Origin: Paracoccaceae bacterium
GTDB taxonomy: Bacteria; Pseudomonadota; Alphaproteobacteria; Rhodobacterales; Rhodobacteraceae
Assembly: GCA_020852535.1 (NCBI GenBank)
Contig: JADZAO010000100.1
Location: forward strand, 1 to 25,739
DNA length: 25,739 nucleotides
Direction of reading: 5' to 3'
The notes below the pieces were generated by a model. That model was not told the origin of the DNA, did no database searches, and saw nothing but the letters and a program-made list of their open reading frames with translations. Shown here piece after piece: positions 8,870-16,319 of this stretch. The translations under genes were made by a program, and so were the position numbers. Numbering within the stretch: the stretch's first letter is position 1; every line of letters starts with the position of its first letter.

Positions 8870-8904
8870 AAAGGGCGTGCTGAAAAGCGCGCCCTTTCTA
8901 TTTT
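8870..8904 (+). terminator. Rho-independent terminator after tRNA-Leu
   Basis: An 11-base-pair stem with one G-T pair (8870-8880 with 8887-8897) closes a TGAAAA loop and is followed by CTATTTT. It lies 16 bases after the tRNA. Confidence 0.8.
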
Positions 8905-8919
8905 CATCCTTTCCCTGCG

Positions 8920-8948
8920 TTGACCACTCCTTCGCCAAGGTCTAATGC
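8920..8948 (+). promoter_or_regulatory. Possible promoter of the rnd-kdsD-lptCAB operon
   Basis: TTGACC (8920-8925) is followed after 17 bases by TAATGC (8943-8948), between the tRNA terminator and the rnd start. The -35 is good and the -10 weak. An alternative TAATAC lies ten bases further on. Confidence 0.4.
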
Positions 8949-8979
8949 GATCTAATACCTTACGGACAAGGAATTTCCT

Positions 8980-9594
8980 GTGGCGATCCACCTTTACCGC
9001 AATGACCTACCCGACGGGCTGACTTTCGGCCCCATAGTCGCCGTCGATACCGAAACAATGGGTCTCGACCCACGCCGCGACCGACTTTGCCTTGTCCAGC
9101 TCTCCGATGGCAACGGCGACGCGCATCTGGTACAAGTCGATCGTGGCCAAACCTCTGCCCCAAATCTAGAACGGCTGCTAACCAGAACCGACACACTGAA
9201 ACTCTTCCATTTTGGTCGTTTTGATATCGCTGCAATAAAACAAACCTTCGGCGTCACAACCGCTCCCGTCTGGTGTACCAAAATCGCATCACGTCTGATC
9301 CGTACGTTTACCGACCGACACGGACTGAAATATCTGCTTTTAGAACTCAGCGGCATCGATGTGTCAAAACAACAACAAACCTCGGACTGGGGTGCCGAAG
9401 CCTTGACTGAAGCACAAAAAGAATACGCGGCCTCCGACGTGCTTTACTTGCACCGCCTAAAGGAAGAACTCGAAGCACGCCTAATCCGCGAAGATCGAAT
9501 GGAACTTGCCCAGCGCCTGTTCAACTTTCTACCGACCCGCGCCGAACTTGACTTGATGGGCTGGGACGAACCCAATGACATCTTCCATCACTGA
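8980..9594 (+). CDS. rnd: Ribonuclease D-type 3'-5' exonuclease, short form
   Basis: A 204-residue DEDDy-type exonuclease that would trim RNA 3' ends, for example tRNA precursors. Catalytic residues are visible: D23 and E25 in VAVDTETMG, D82 in HFGRFDIAAI, and Y149/D153 in YAASDVLYL. The length covers only the exonuclease domain; the HRDC domains of full-length RNase D are absent, as in many alphaproteobacterial homologues, so the exact substrate is open. The start is GTG at 8980 with AAGGA eight bases upstream. The last 20 bases overlap kdsD in another frame, which suggests coupling with the LPS genes. It lies directly after a tRNA gene that has its own terminator. Confidence 0.88.
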   Translation: MAIHLYRNDLPDGLTFGPIVAVDTETMGLDPRRDRLCLVQLSDGNGDAHLVQVDRGQTSAPNLERLLTRTDTLKLFHFGRFDIAAIKQTFGVTTAPVWCTKIASRLIRTFTDRHGLKYLLLELSGIDVSKQQQTSDWGAEALTEAQKEYAASDVLYLHRLKEELEARLIREDRMELAQRLFNFLPTRAELDLMGWDEPNDIFHH

Positions 9595-10543
9595 CCCCCT
9601 TCTAGCCACAGCCCGCCGCGTCATCATACGCGAGGCGCAAGCATTGAACATGCTAGCCGAGAGCCTAAACAACAATCTCACCGCTGCGGTGCAGTTGATC
9701 CTCAAAGCAAAAGGCCGCGTGATCGTCTCGGGCATGGGCAAATCCGGTCATATCGCCCGCAAGATCGCTGCCACCCTCGCTTCAACCGGCACACCTGCAC
9801 AATTTGTCCATCCCGCCGAAGCAAGCCACGGGGACCTCGGCATGGTGATGAAAAGTGACGTAGCCCTCGTTCTGTCGAACTCAGGTGAGACGCCCGAACT
9901 GGCCGACATCATCGCCCATACCCGCCGCTTCGACATTCCGCTGATCGGCGTTGCCTCCCGTGACGGCTCGACTTTGCTACGACAATCGGATGTGGCACTT
10001 CTGCTGCCGCCCGCACCCGAAGCCTGCGACACAGGTATTGTGCCCACCACCTCCACCACGATGGCCCTTGCACTTGGTGACGCCATTGCCATCGCACTGA
10101 TGGAGCATCGTCAGTTCACCCCCGAACATTTCCGCGTCTTCCACCCCGGAGGCAAGCTCGGCGCACGTCTGGCCAAAGTGCGTGACCTCATGCATGATAA
10201 TCCACCCACCGTCCCGCACGACACCCCGATGGGCGAAGCGCTGATCACTATGTCGAGCCATGGCTATGGCGTAGTCGGTGTGACCAACAGAAATGGCGAC
10301 CTGCAAGGCATAATCACTGATGGCGACTTACGACGGCACCTCGTGGGCCTGATGGACCTGACCGCAGGTGACGTGATGACCGCCAACCCTCACACCATCG
10401 GCCTAGATGCTTTAGCCGAAACCGCCATGCGCATCATGAACGAAAAGAAGATTACCTGCCTCTTTGTTACCAATCCACAAAGCAACGCGACCGCCGTAGG
10501 CCTGTTACACATCCATGACTGCCTGCGTGCGGGGATCGCCTGA
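9575..10543 (+). CDS. kdsD: Arabinose-5-phosphate isomerase (KpsF/GutQ family)
   Basis: Converts ribulose 5-phosphate to arabinose 5-phosphate, the first committed step to KDO for LPS, in the cytoplasm. The N-terminal SIS domain (about residues 35-180) contains VSGMGKSGHIARK with K56, and FVHPAEASHGDLGMV with H79 and H85, matching the family active site. Two CBS domains follow (about 205-260 and 270-320), ending GLLHIHDCLRAG. The length of 322 is typical. It overlaps rnd by 20 bases and is followed two bases later by lptC, so KDO synthesis and LPS export genes share a transcript. The symbol kpsF is also used; the choice of kdsD follows from the LPS context. Confidence 0.93.
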   Translation: MTSSITDPLLATARRVIIREAQALNMLAESLNNNLTAAVQLILKAKGRVIVSGMGKSGHIARKIAATLASTGTPAQFVHPAEASHGDLGMVMKSDVALVLSNSGETPELADIIAHTRRFDIPLIGVASRDGSTLLRQSDVALLLPPAPEACDTGIVPTTSTTMALALGDAIAIALMEHRQFTPEHFRVFHPGGKLGARLAKVRDLMHDNPPTVPHDTPMGEALITMSSHGYGVVGVTNRNGDLQGIITDGDLRRHLVGLMDLTAGDVMTANPHTIGLDALAETAMRIMNEKKITCLFVTNPQSNATAVGLLHIHDCLRAGIA

Positions 10544-10545
10544 CA

Positions 10546-11157
10546 ATGACCAAACGTCGCGCCTTTGACGGCAGGTCGCGGACGGTGGGCTGGCTAAAAG
10601 TCACGCTACCGCTGATCGCTCTAGGTCTGCTCTCCACGTTATTTCTAGTATCCAACCGCATCGACCCCGATACTGCAGTCCGCTCTTCTCAAGTCGATGT
10701 AGAATCTCGCCTACGCGAGCCACGCTTAACCAATCCCACCTATGCCGGAACAACGACAGACGGCAGCGCCATCACAATACAAGCAACCGAAGCACGGTCC
10801 GCGCAAAAAACCGGCGCGCCCTCGACTACGATGGATGTAACGGCGTCCATAACCACGCTGGCCGGAGCGCGGACCGACCTGCGCTCAGACAAGGCCTTAT
10901 TTAATGATGAAAAAAACGTCCTTCATCTGACAGGCAATGTACAAATCGCCGACACCAAAGGCTACCGTCTTTCCACTGAAACGCTGGACGCCAACCTATC
11001 CCGCACGGAATACGCATCACCCGGCCCGGTCAAAGGGACCGGCCCCATCGGCCAAATCACGGCAAATAGCATGGCATTGATCTCCAATCCAAATGCAGAT
11101 GGAAGCTATCTTCTAGTTTTCAATGGCCGCGTAAAACTGATATATCAACCCCAATGA
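10546..11157 (+). CDS. lptC: LPS export system protein LptC
   Basis: A bitopic inner-membrane protein that receives LPS from the LptBFG transporter and hands it to LptA. In the 203 residues there is one N-terminal membrane helix (about residues 17-35, WLKVTLPLIALGLLSTLFLV), a short linker, then a periplasmic beta-jellyroll region with recognisable RLTNPTYAGTTTDGSAITI and the LTGNVQIADTKGYRLSTETL repeat shared with LptA. Sequence conservation in this family is low, so the call rests on topology, the repeat pattern and position between kdsD and lptA. The stop overlaps the lptA start as ATGA. Confidence 0.88.
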   Translation: MTKRRAFDGRSRTVGWLKVTLPLIALGLLSTLFLVSNRIDPDTAVRSSQVDVESRLREPRLTNPTYAGTTTDGSAITIQATEARSAQKTGAPSTTMDVTASITTLAGARTDLRSDKALFNDEKNVLHLTGNVQIADTKGYRLSTETLDANLSRTEYASPGPVKGTGPIGQITANSMALISNPNADGSYLLVFNGRVKLIYQPQ

Positions 11158-11642
11158 AACACTTCTTCGCCTTTTGCGTACTGATCTCCGCCTTTGCCGC
11201 TCCAATGTCTGCGCAGCAGGTCGAATTCACCGGCCTCAAGCAGGACAATTTATTTCCGATTCAGATCACTTCCGACGTACTGTCGATCAACCAATCAACC
11301 GGAGTGGCAATCTTCGAAGGCAAAGTCATCGTGACCCAAGGCGACATGACAATCAACGCCGCTAAAGCACGCATCGAAAACAAAACCGATGGTACCGGCA
11401 TCGACAAGATCTTCTTTTCAGGTCACGTCACCTTCCACAACTTAACCGAAGCAGCCGAGGTCGGTGAAGCCGTTTACACCGTCGATCAAAGTAAGGTTGT
11501 GATGACTGGAAACGTCCGTCTCACACAGGGCAAAACCACCATCGCAGGCCGGAAACTCGTCTATGACCTGCAAAAGGGCATCGGCCAGATGCAAGGACCT
11601 GTGCATACCACCTTCCTGCCAAGATCGAGCAACACACCGTGA
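11154..11642 (+). CDS. lptA: LPS transport periplasmic protein LptA (OstA-like)
   Basis: A periplasmic bridge protein carrying LPS from LptC to LptD at the outer membrane. The 162 residues begin with a signal peptide (MKHFFAFCVLISAFAAPMSA, cleavage about residue 20). The OstA-N domain shows QITSDVLSINQSTGVAIFEGKV, the DMTINAAKARI stretch, FFSGHVTF and VVMTGNVRLTQG, the repeated beta-strand pattern of the family. It overlaps lptC by four bases and lptB by four bases (GTGA), so the three are tightly coupled. Confidence 0.92.
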   Translation: MKHFFAFCVLISAFAAPMSAQQVEFTGLKQDNLFPIQITSDVLSINQSTGVAIFEGKVIVTQGDMTINAAKARIENKTDGTGIDKIFFSGHVTFHNLTEAAEVGEAVYTVDQSKVVMTGNVRLTQGKTTIAGRKLVYDLQKGIGQMQGPVHTTFLPRSSNTP

Positions 11643-12400
11643 CCGTAAAACCCAAACTTACCATAACCAAAGGATCGACAGGACTGTCGGTCGACAACTT
11701 ACGCAAAAGCTACAAACGCCGCCCCATCATCCGCGACGTGTCAATTACCCTCAAGCGGGGTGAGGTCGTAGCCCTGCTCGGCCCCAACGGTTCAGGTAAG
11801 ACCACCTGCTTTTACGCCATCGCGGGCCTTATAACGCCCGAAGGCGGGTCAGTCCAACTCGACGGGCGCGATGTAACCGCTCTACCAATGTATCGCCGCG
11901 CACGCCTAGGAATTGGTTACCTGCCACAGGAAGTCTCAATCTTCCGCGGCCTTTCAGTCGAAGATAACATTCTCGCCGTGCTCGAAATCACAGTGTCCGA
12001 CCGTCACAAGCGCCGCAAACGACTAGAAGAACTTCTGTCCGAGTTCTCCATCACACACTTACGCCGCGCACCCGCACTCGCACTATCGGGCGGAGAACGC
12101 CGCCGCGTCGAAATCGCTCGCTGCCTTGCCGCCGATCCAAAATACCTACTTCTCGACGAACCATTTGCAGGTGTCGATCCTATAGCTGTGACAGAAATCC
12201 GCGACCTCATCGCCGATCTCAAGAGACGCGGCATCGGCGTTCTAATCACCGACCACAACGTCCGCGAAACGCTCGAAATCGTCGATCGCGCCTATATTTT
12301 GCACGATGGCAAGGTACTAATGAGCGGCACAACCGACGAAGTCATCCGCGACGAGATGGTGCGCCGCGTCTACCTCGGCGAAAACTTCCGCATCGGCTGA
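11639..12400 (+). CDS. lptB: LPS export ABC transporter ATPase LptB
   Basis: The cytoplasmic ATPase that powers extraction of LPS by LptFG. The 253 residues contain Walker A GPNGSGKTT (48-56), the Q-loop in GYLPQEVSIFRGLSVEDN (Q97), signature LSGGERRR (149-156), Walker B LLLDEPFAGVDP (170-181) and the H-loop in LITDHNV. QEVSIFR and FAGVDP are characteristic of LptB rather than other ABC ATPases. The start is GTG at 11639 overlapping the lptA stop. The first 13 residues are a short extension before the core. Downstream, where hpf would normally follow, only a decayed remnant is found. Confidence 0.95.
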   Translation: MTVKPKLTITKGSTGLSVDNLRKSYKRRPIIRDVSITLKRGEVVALLGPNGSGKTTCFYAIAGLITPEGGSVQLDGRDVTALPMYRRARLGIGYLPQEVSIFRGLSVEDNILAVLEITVSDRHKRRKRLEELLSEFSITHLRRAPALALSGGERRRVEIARCLAADPKYLLLDEPFAGVDPIAVTEIRDLIADLKRRGIGVLITDHNVRETLEIVDRAYILHDGKVLMSGTTDEVIRDEMVRRVYLGENFRIG

Positions 12401-12420
12401 CTCGCTTTTTCTAGCCACAT

Positions 12421-12720
12421 CTCGACAAACCTACCATATTATTAAAATCACCTAAAACACCCACAAGGCCCCCGTTGAATTCACCGAGAGCTCATCGTAT
12501 ATCCCCACGTCAACAGAAAATCCCGAAGATGACACTGACGACTTGAGCCAACCCATCGTAATCGCCTAGATGGAGACAAAGGTTCCCTCCGTCACCCTAC
12601 GCGGAGTCATAATAATTTTGGAACTTAGCGGCCAAAAAATGTTCGCGTTCTGCAACAAAGGATATGGCAGCGTAAATGTCATGTACCATCATGATAATAT
12701 GACGACATCGACACAACAGA
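12421..12720 (+). pseudogene. hpf: Decayed 3' remnant of the long-form ribosome hibernation factor gene
   Basis: This fills the 362-base lptB-ptsN gap. Translation gives pieces that line up in order with the end of long HPF: NLPYY-stop-NHLKHPQG (12436-12470, resembling the end of the N-terminal domain), then in another frame KAPVEFTESSYI (from about 12465), an acidic linker, QPIVIA, TAG at 12567-12569, METKVPSVTL and LELSGQKMFAFCNKGYG with SVNVMYHHDN (to about 12695). After that a one-base loss seems to put the last residues (compare NIGWIDP) out of frame. The first 80 or so codons, including the ribosome-binding start, are missing. At least one deletion, two stops and two frame changes make a functional gene very unlikely. 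Comparison is with the family as I remember it, not an alignment. An open stretch of 62 codons from 12570 is part of this remnant. Confidence 0.85.
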
Positions 12721-12762
12721 AAATGACCGGCACTTCGGCACGGCACAGGAACAACTGACGGC

Positions 12763-13227
12763 ATGGCCCTTTCCAAGCTACTTATCCCGGAGGCCGTAAG
12801 GGTCGTTGGGCAACTGACCAGCAAGAAGCGGCTCTTCCAAGAACTAGGAGAGCTTGCTTCCTCGGTTTATAGACTCGACGCCGCAACTGTGATCGACAGG
12901 CTCCATGAACGTGAAAGTCTTGGTTCTACCGGCGTGGGCCACGGCATCGCCCTACCTCATGCACGTCTCGAAGACCTGACTAGTATTATCGGCGTCTTCA
13001 TTCGTCTAGAAAAACCACTCGACTATGACAGTGTCGACCGCCAGTCCGTCGATTTGATCTTTGGCCTCTTTGCGCCCAAGGATTCGGGCGTCGAGCATCT
13101 CAAGGCACTCGCCCTCGTCAGCCGCACCATACGCGACGAGAATGTAGTGTCAAAACTCCGAGCCAATAACGATCCGGCAAAACTTTACGCAATTCTGACC
13201 GAGTCGCGAGCCATTCAAGTCGCCTGA
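12763..13227 (+). CDS. ptsN: Nitrogen-regulatory phosphotransfer protein EIIA-Ntr
   Basis: The phosphate-accepting end of the Ntr phosphotransferase chain (PtsP, NPr, EIIA-Ntr), which regulates targets such as potassium uptake and nitrogen responses in other proteobacteria. The 154 residues match the family. The phospho-acceptor histidine is H66 in GHGIALPHARLE. FGLFAPKDSGVEHLKALALVSR is the conserved C-terminal stretch. A modest AGGA (12747-12750) lies twelve bases upstream of ATG, a long spacing. In relatives the gene follows hpf; here it follows the hpf remnant, so its expression may now depend on lptB read-through or a promoter in the remnant. It is convergent with galU, with 24 bases between and no clear terminator. 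Confidence 0.93.
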   Translation: MALSKLLIPEAVRVVGQLTSKKRLFQELGELASSVYRLDAATVIDRLHERESLGSTGVGHGIALPHARLEDLTSIIGVFIRLEKPLDYDSVDRQSVDLIFGLFAPKDSGVEHLKALALVSRTIRDENVVSKLRANNDPAKLYAILTESRAIQVA

Positions 13228-13251
13228 GCCCACAACCAACCAATCCGCTTA

Positions 13252-14142
13252 CTATGCCGTTTTCTGCGATGCGGCCATATCATGCAGATAGGCCGAGAAC
13301 TCATCGCGCAAATCGGGCCGCGACAAGCCAAAAGCCACAGTCGCCTGCAAAAAACCCGCCTTGGAACCGCAGTCATAGCGCTGCCCGCAAAAGCGGTAGC
13401 CAAAGACATTGCCATCTGCCACTTCATCGGCAATCGCATCGGTCAGCTGAATTTCCCCACCCGTACCCTGCTTCATACGGTTCAGGTTGGTCATCACCTT
13501 GGGCGACAAAATATAGCGCCCGATCACCGCAAGATTCGACGGAGCAGTTCCCGCCTTGGGCTTTTCAACCATACCCTTAACTTTAACTATCTGCCCCATA
13601 TCCTCGCCAATATTGAGAACACCGTAAGACGACGTACGCTCGGGCGCCACTTCCATCGCCGCAACCATGTTGCCACCAGTTTCGGCATAGGCTTCGACCA
13701 TCTGCTGCAAGCAGGGTTTTTCCGCCGCAATCACATCATCAGGCAAAAGCACAGCAAAAGGCTCATCCCCGATCAGGCGACGCGCACACCATACTGCATG
13801 ACCCAGCCCCAAAGGTCGGTTCTGGCGGATATAAACAATTGCACCGGAATCCATGTTGGTCCCCTTTAGGACCTCAAGGAGATCTTCCTTACCCGATTTT
13901 TTCAGCGTACTTTCCAGCTCCGGCGCGCTGTCAAAATAATCCTCCAACGCCGACTTTCCGCGCGAAGTAACAAAGATAAATTCCTTGATCCCCGCCGCAC
14001 GGGCCTCGTCAATCGCGTACTGAATCAACGGGCGGTCTACCAAAGTCATAATTTCCTTTGGAATAGACTTAGTCGCAGGCAAAAACCGCGTTCCAAGACC
14101 AGCCACCGGAAAGATGGCCGTCAAGACCTTCTTCACTCTCAT
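13252..14142 (-). CDS. galU: UTP-glucose-1-phosphate uridylyltransferase
   Basis: Makes UDP-glucose from UTP and glucose 1-phosphate for LPS core, exopolysaccharide and glycolipid synthesis. The 296 residues contain the nucleotide-binding motif FPVAGLGTRFLPATKSIPKE (11-30), the GLGHAVWCARRL and VLLPDDVI motifs, and VEKP near 192. The gene ends TAG followed directly in frame by TAA, a tandem stop; it is the only TAG terminator among the genes whose ends are visible here. The start ATG at 14140-14142 has a weak upstream site (GGGTGA). It is convergent with ptsN and preceded by kdsB on the same strand after a 173-base gap. Confidence 0.95.
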   Translation of the reverse strand: MRVKKVLTAIFPVAGLGTRFLPATKSIPKEIMTLVDRPLIQYAIDEARAAGIKEFIFVTSRGKSALEDYFDSAPELESTLKKSGKEDLLEVLKGTNMDSGAIVYIRQNRPLGLGHAVWCARRLIGDEPFAVLLPDDVIAAEKPCLQQMVEAYAETGGNMVAAMEVAPERTSSYGVLNIGEDMGQIVKVKGMVEKPKAGTAPSNLAVIGRYILSPKVMTNLNRMKQGTGGEIQLTDAIADEVADGNVFGYRFCGQRYDCGSKAGFLQATVAFGLSRPDLRDEFSAYLHDMAASQKTA

Positions 14143-14239
14143 CTTTTATCACCCATTTCAGCCCCACTTTAGGAGCCCGGCAAAACGCCGCACTTATTCC
14201 CTATGTCAAACAAAGCTTACCAGCCTTTAAGCCCTCAAA

Positions 14240-14264
14240 GAAACGGCGTTGTGGTAGCCGTTCC
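14240..14264 (-). terminator. Possible weak terminator after kdsB
   Basis: On the minus strand an 8-base-pair stem with one G-T pair (14264-14257 with 14247-14240) is followed by TTTGAGG. It lies about 50 bases after the kdsB stop and before galU. The T tract is short. Confidence 0.3.
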
Positions 14265-14315
14265 ACTACTTGCGCGCAAGGATGACATACAAAACGCGGC
14301 AGGAACGGACAGTAT

Positions 14316-15104
14316 TCAGGTCATATTTGCCATCATAGCCTCAATCACAGGTACATCACTTGGATTATTCAACTCCCAGAACTGCCGCCCTTGCGCAGAA
14401 ACCTCAACACAAAGGACCACCCTACCGTTCTCGAGAAATCGCAGCTGTTCCAGCCCTTCCAGCTTTTCCAGCGGCCCGATTGGCCACGCTGGATAGTCGC
14501 GCAAGGCCGCAGGGCGATATGCATAAACCCCTACATGATGGAACACCGGCGTAGGTTCGTCATCACCATAAGTCTTGCCGGTAAAGGGAATAACTTCTTT
14601 CGAAAAATAAAGCGCGCACCCGCCTGCACCAAACACAACGGTCGTGCCACCCACCCGTCCCGCACGGCGATCAGCCAACAATGCAGCGAGCATCTTACCC
14701 TCGCAGCGCAAGACCGGCGTTGCAACGACCGCATCAGAATCGACCTGCAGCCTAACCATTAGGGCCTCTACGAACCACGCAGGCGTCAACGGCGCATCGC
14801 CCTGCAGGTTCACTACAATGTCATAACCCGTCAACTTGCCCGCCACCTCGGAACAACGCTCAGTGCCGTTCTGGCACTCAGTCGAAGTCATCAGCACTTC
14901 AGCACCAAAAGCCTCAGCATGGTTCAAAATACGATCGTCATCCGTCGCCACCACCACGCGATCAACACCGCGCACGGCCATCGCCGTCTCCCAGCTGCGT
15001 TGGATCAAAGTCTTTTCACCGTCCGGCCCACGTAAAGAAACCAGCGGCTTGCCCGGATAGCGCGTACTGGCATAACGAGCAGGGATGACGATCAACACGC
15101 TCAT
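14316..15104 (-). CDS. kdsB: 3-deoxy-manno-octulosonate cytidylyltransferase
   Basis: Activates KDO as CMP-KDO for transfer to lipid A in LPS assembly. The 262 residues begin with VLIVIPARYASTRYPGKPL, the signature of the family. Further motifs are VVVATDDDRI, the variant NLQGDAPLTPAWFVEAL (many relatives have NVQGDEP), and HHVGVYAYRPAAL with LEKLEGLEQLRFLENG. Together with kdsD in this window it covers the first and last steps of KDO supply. The start overlaps the upstream phosphatase stop as ATGA, so the pair is coupled. Confidence 0.94.
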   Translation of the reverse strand: MSVLIVIPARYASTRYPGKPLVSLRGPDGEKTLIQRSWETAMAVRGVDRVVVATDDDRILNHAEAFGAEVLMTSTECQNGTERCSEVAGKLTGYDIVVNLQGDAPLTPAWFVEALMVRLQVDSDAVVATPVLRCEGKMLAALLADRRAGRVGGTTVVFGAGGCALYFSKEVIPFTGKTYGDDEPTPVFHHVGVYAYRPAALRDYPAWPIGPLEKLEGLEQLRFLENGRVVLCVEVSAQGRQFWELNNPSDVPVIEAMMANMT

Positions 15105-15871
15105 TTCAGATTAACTCCCGGAGAAAATGCAATAAAGAAAGGGTTTTCCCAACCCTCTTTTCCATAGCGCAAGTTGCGGTGATCATCCATGCGGACCACC
15201 ACGCCGCCTGCGCCGCGCAGCACGGCATCACCCGCCGCCGTATCCCATTCCATCGTGCGGCCCAAACGCGGATATAGATCAGCCTCGCCAGTCGCTACCA
15301 AACAAAATTTCAGGCTTGAGCCCGCGCTGCGACTCTCCTTCACATTATAACGAGCGATATAATCTTCAGTCGCTACATCACGGTGCGATTTCGAGGCAAC
15401 CACCATCAGCGCCGCGTTGTCGGGATTTGCCACACGGATCTCCCGCACCTCGCCACCCACTTCCTCTACCGAAACCCCATCTGCCCGCGTATAAAACAGC
15501 CGCCCCTGCGCCGGAGCGTAAACCACCCCCCGCAACGGAACGCCATTTTCCACATAGGCAATGTTTACCGTAAAATCACCACGCCGCTGCACAAATTCCT
15601 TGGTTCCGTCTAGGGGATCAACAATCAAAAACGTCTCGGCCCGCAATCCATGACTGCCAACTTGCTCTTCAGTGATCAGTACGACATCGGGAAAAGCCAC
15701 ACGCAAGCCTGCCGAGATCAGCGCATCGGCTGCCTCGTCGGCTTCCGTCACCGGTGACTGATCACCCTTAATCTTCACGGTGAAATCGGGGCCATCATAA
15801 ACCTCCATGATCCTCGCTCCGGCATCGAGCGCCAATTGGCGGATAACCGGAATCAAGCATTCAAAATCCAT
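15101..15871 (-). CDS. cysQ: 3'(2'),5'-bisphosphate nucleotidase, inositol-phosphatase superfamily
   Basis: Hydrolyses 3'-phosphoadenosine 5'-phosphate from sulfate assimilation and sulfotransfer, in the cytoplasm or at the membrane. The 256 residues show the metal-binding motifs of the superfamily: SPVTEADEAAD (39-49), LITEEQ (65-70), IVDPLDGTKEF (83-93) and the C-terminal WDTAAGDAVLRGAGG. DPLDGTKEF favours CysQ over generic inositol monophosphatases. It is the first gene of a coupled pair with kdsB; whether it serves another sugar-phosphate substrate in this setting is unknown. The start ATG at 15869-15871 follows a G-rich upstream stretch. Confidence 0.87.
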   Translation of the reverse strand: MDFECLIPVIRQLALDAGARIMEVYDGPDFTVKIKGDQSPVTEADEAADALISAGLRVAFPDVVLITEEQVGSHGLRAETFLIVDPLDGTKEFVQRRGDFTVNIAYVENGVPLRGVVYAPAQGRLFYTRADGVSVEEVGGEVREIRVANPDNAALMVVASKSHRDVATEDYIARYNVKESRSAGSSLKFCLVATGEADLYPRLGRTMEWDTAAGDAVLRGAGGVVVRMDDHRNLRYGKEGWENPFFIAFSPGVNLK

Positions 15872-16177
15872 GACAGACCCCCGTCAGGCCAGTCGGCCCG
15901 CGCTGATTAAATACTAGCTTCACCCACCTTATCATGCGCCCCGCGGCCAAGAGCAAGCAGTCGGCGCAAGTAAGGAATGAATCTTGAAATTCCCAGCAAA
16001 CATCAAAAATCTACACAGGCATCAAATACCCAGTCTTGCTTCCTGCTAGTCCAACTCAGCATTGAGCTAATGAATAAATTTTACAGCATGAAGCGCATCT
16101 CTCTATCCTAAACAGCAAGAAAATAACGCCTTTTTTATTTTCCTTCGGATCGGTCGCAAAATCAGGGGTCTCTGACG
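15872..16177. other. Noncoding region between cysQ and the dnaK promoter
   Basis: No convincing gene or tRNA is seen in these 306 bases. The part near 15872-15930 should hold the cysQ promoter on the minus strand. An AT-rich exact inverted repeat, GAAAATAA at 16119-16126 and TTATTTTC at 16135-16142, lies 36 bases upstream of the heat-shock-type promoter. Short ORFs here lack ribosome sites and family features. Confidence 0.5.
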
Positions 16178-16207
16178 CTTGCAGCGCCACGACCCCCAAC
16201 TTATATA
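16178..16207 (+). promoter_or_regulatory. Sigma-32 (RpoH)-type promoter of dnaKJ
   Basis: CTTG (16178-16181) and CTTATATA (16200-16207) are separated by 18 bases, close to the alphaproteobacterial RpoH pattern of CTTG and CyTATnT. The position about 110 bases before dnaK fits. No CIRCE operator was seen, which fits sigma-factor control. Confidence 0.55.
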
Positions 16208-16217
16208 CCCTGCGAAG

Positions 16218-16244
16218 CCGGTAAGAGCGGGCCGCTCTTGCCGG
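16218..16244 (+). promoter_or_regulatory. Strong hairpin in the dnaK mRNA leader
   Basis: CCGGTAAGAGCG (16218-16229) and CGCTCTTGCCGG (16233-16244) form a 12-base-pair stem with one G-T pair and a GGC loop. It starts about ten bases beyond the -10 element, so it would stand near the 5' end of the transcript. No T tract follows, so it is not a normal terminator. A role in mRNA stability or control is inference. Confidence 0.7.
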
Positions 16245-16319
16245 ATAAACTTGGGATCGGGGTCGATCGCCTTCTATAGGGTCCAGCCCCACAACATCGC
16301 CGAAAGAAGGATAAAACAC

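Noticed and set aside
1623..12569. Idea that TAG is reassigned to an amino acid here, since gltB and hpf both have TAG where Glu is plausible and the only TAG terminator (galU) is backed by TAA.
   Set aside because: The hpf copy is also truncated and frameshifted, so its TAG is ordinary decay; no other gene has an internal TAG; one case is not evidence. A search for a CUA tRNA and for prfA would settle it.
12570..12758. 62-codon open frame beginning METKVPS as a separate small gene.
   Set aside because: It is the C-terminal part of the hpf remnant after its TAG, ends out of frame with the family C-terminus and has no ribosome site.
14203..14496. Plus-strand open frame of 97 codons in the galU-kdsB gap.
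   Set aside because: Most of it lies opposite the kdsB 3' end and the rest has no recognisable sequence or ribosome site.
16179..16319. Upstream extension of dnaK by 47 codons.
   Set aside because: It runs through the probable promoter and leader hairpin and precedes the canonical MAKVIGIDLGTTNSC start with its own Shine-Dalgarno.
16056..16319. Minus-strand open frame of 87 codons upstream of dnaK.
   Set aside because: No family features, and it overlaps the promoter and leader on the opposite strand.
15872..16319. CIRCE operator for HrcA control of dnaK.
   Set aside because: No TTAGCACTC/GAGTGCTAA pair is present; the promoter looks RpoH-type instead.
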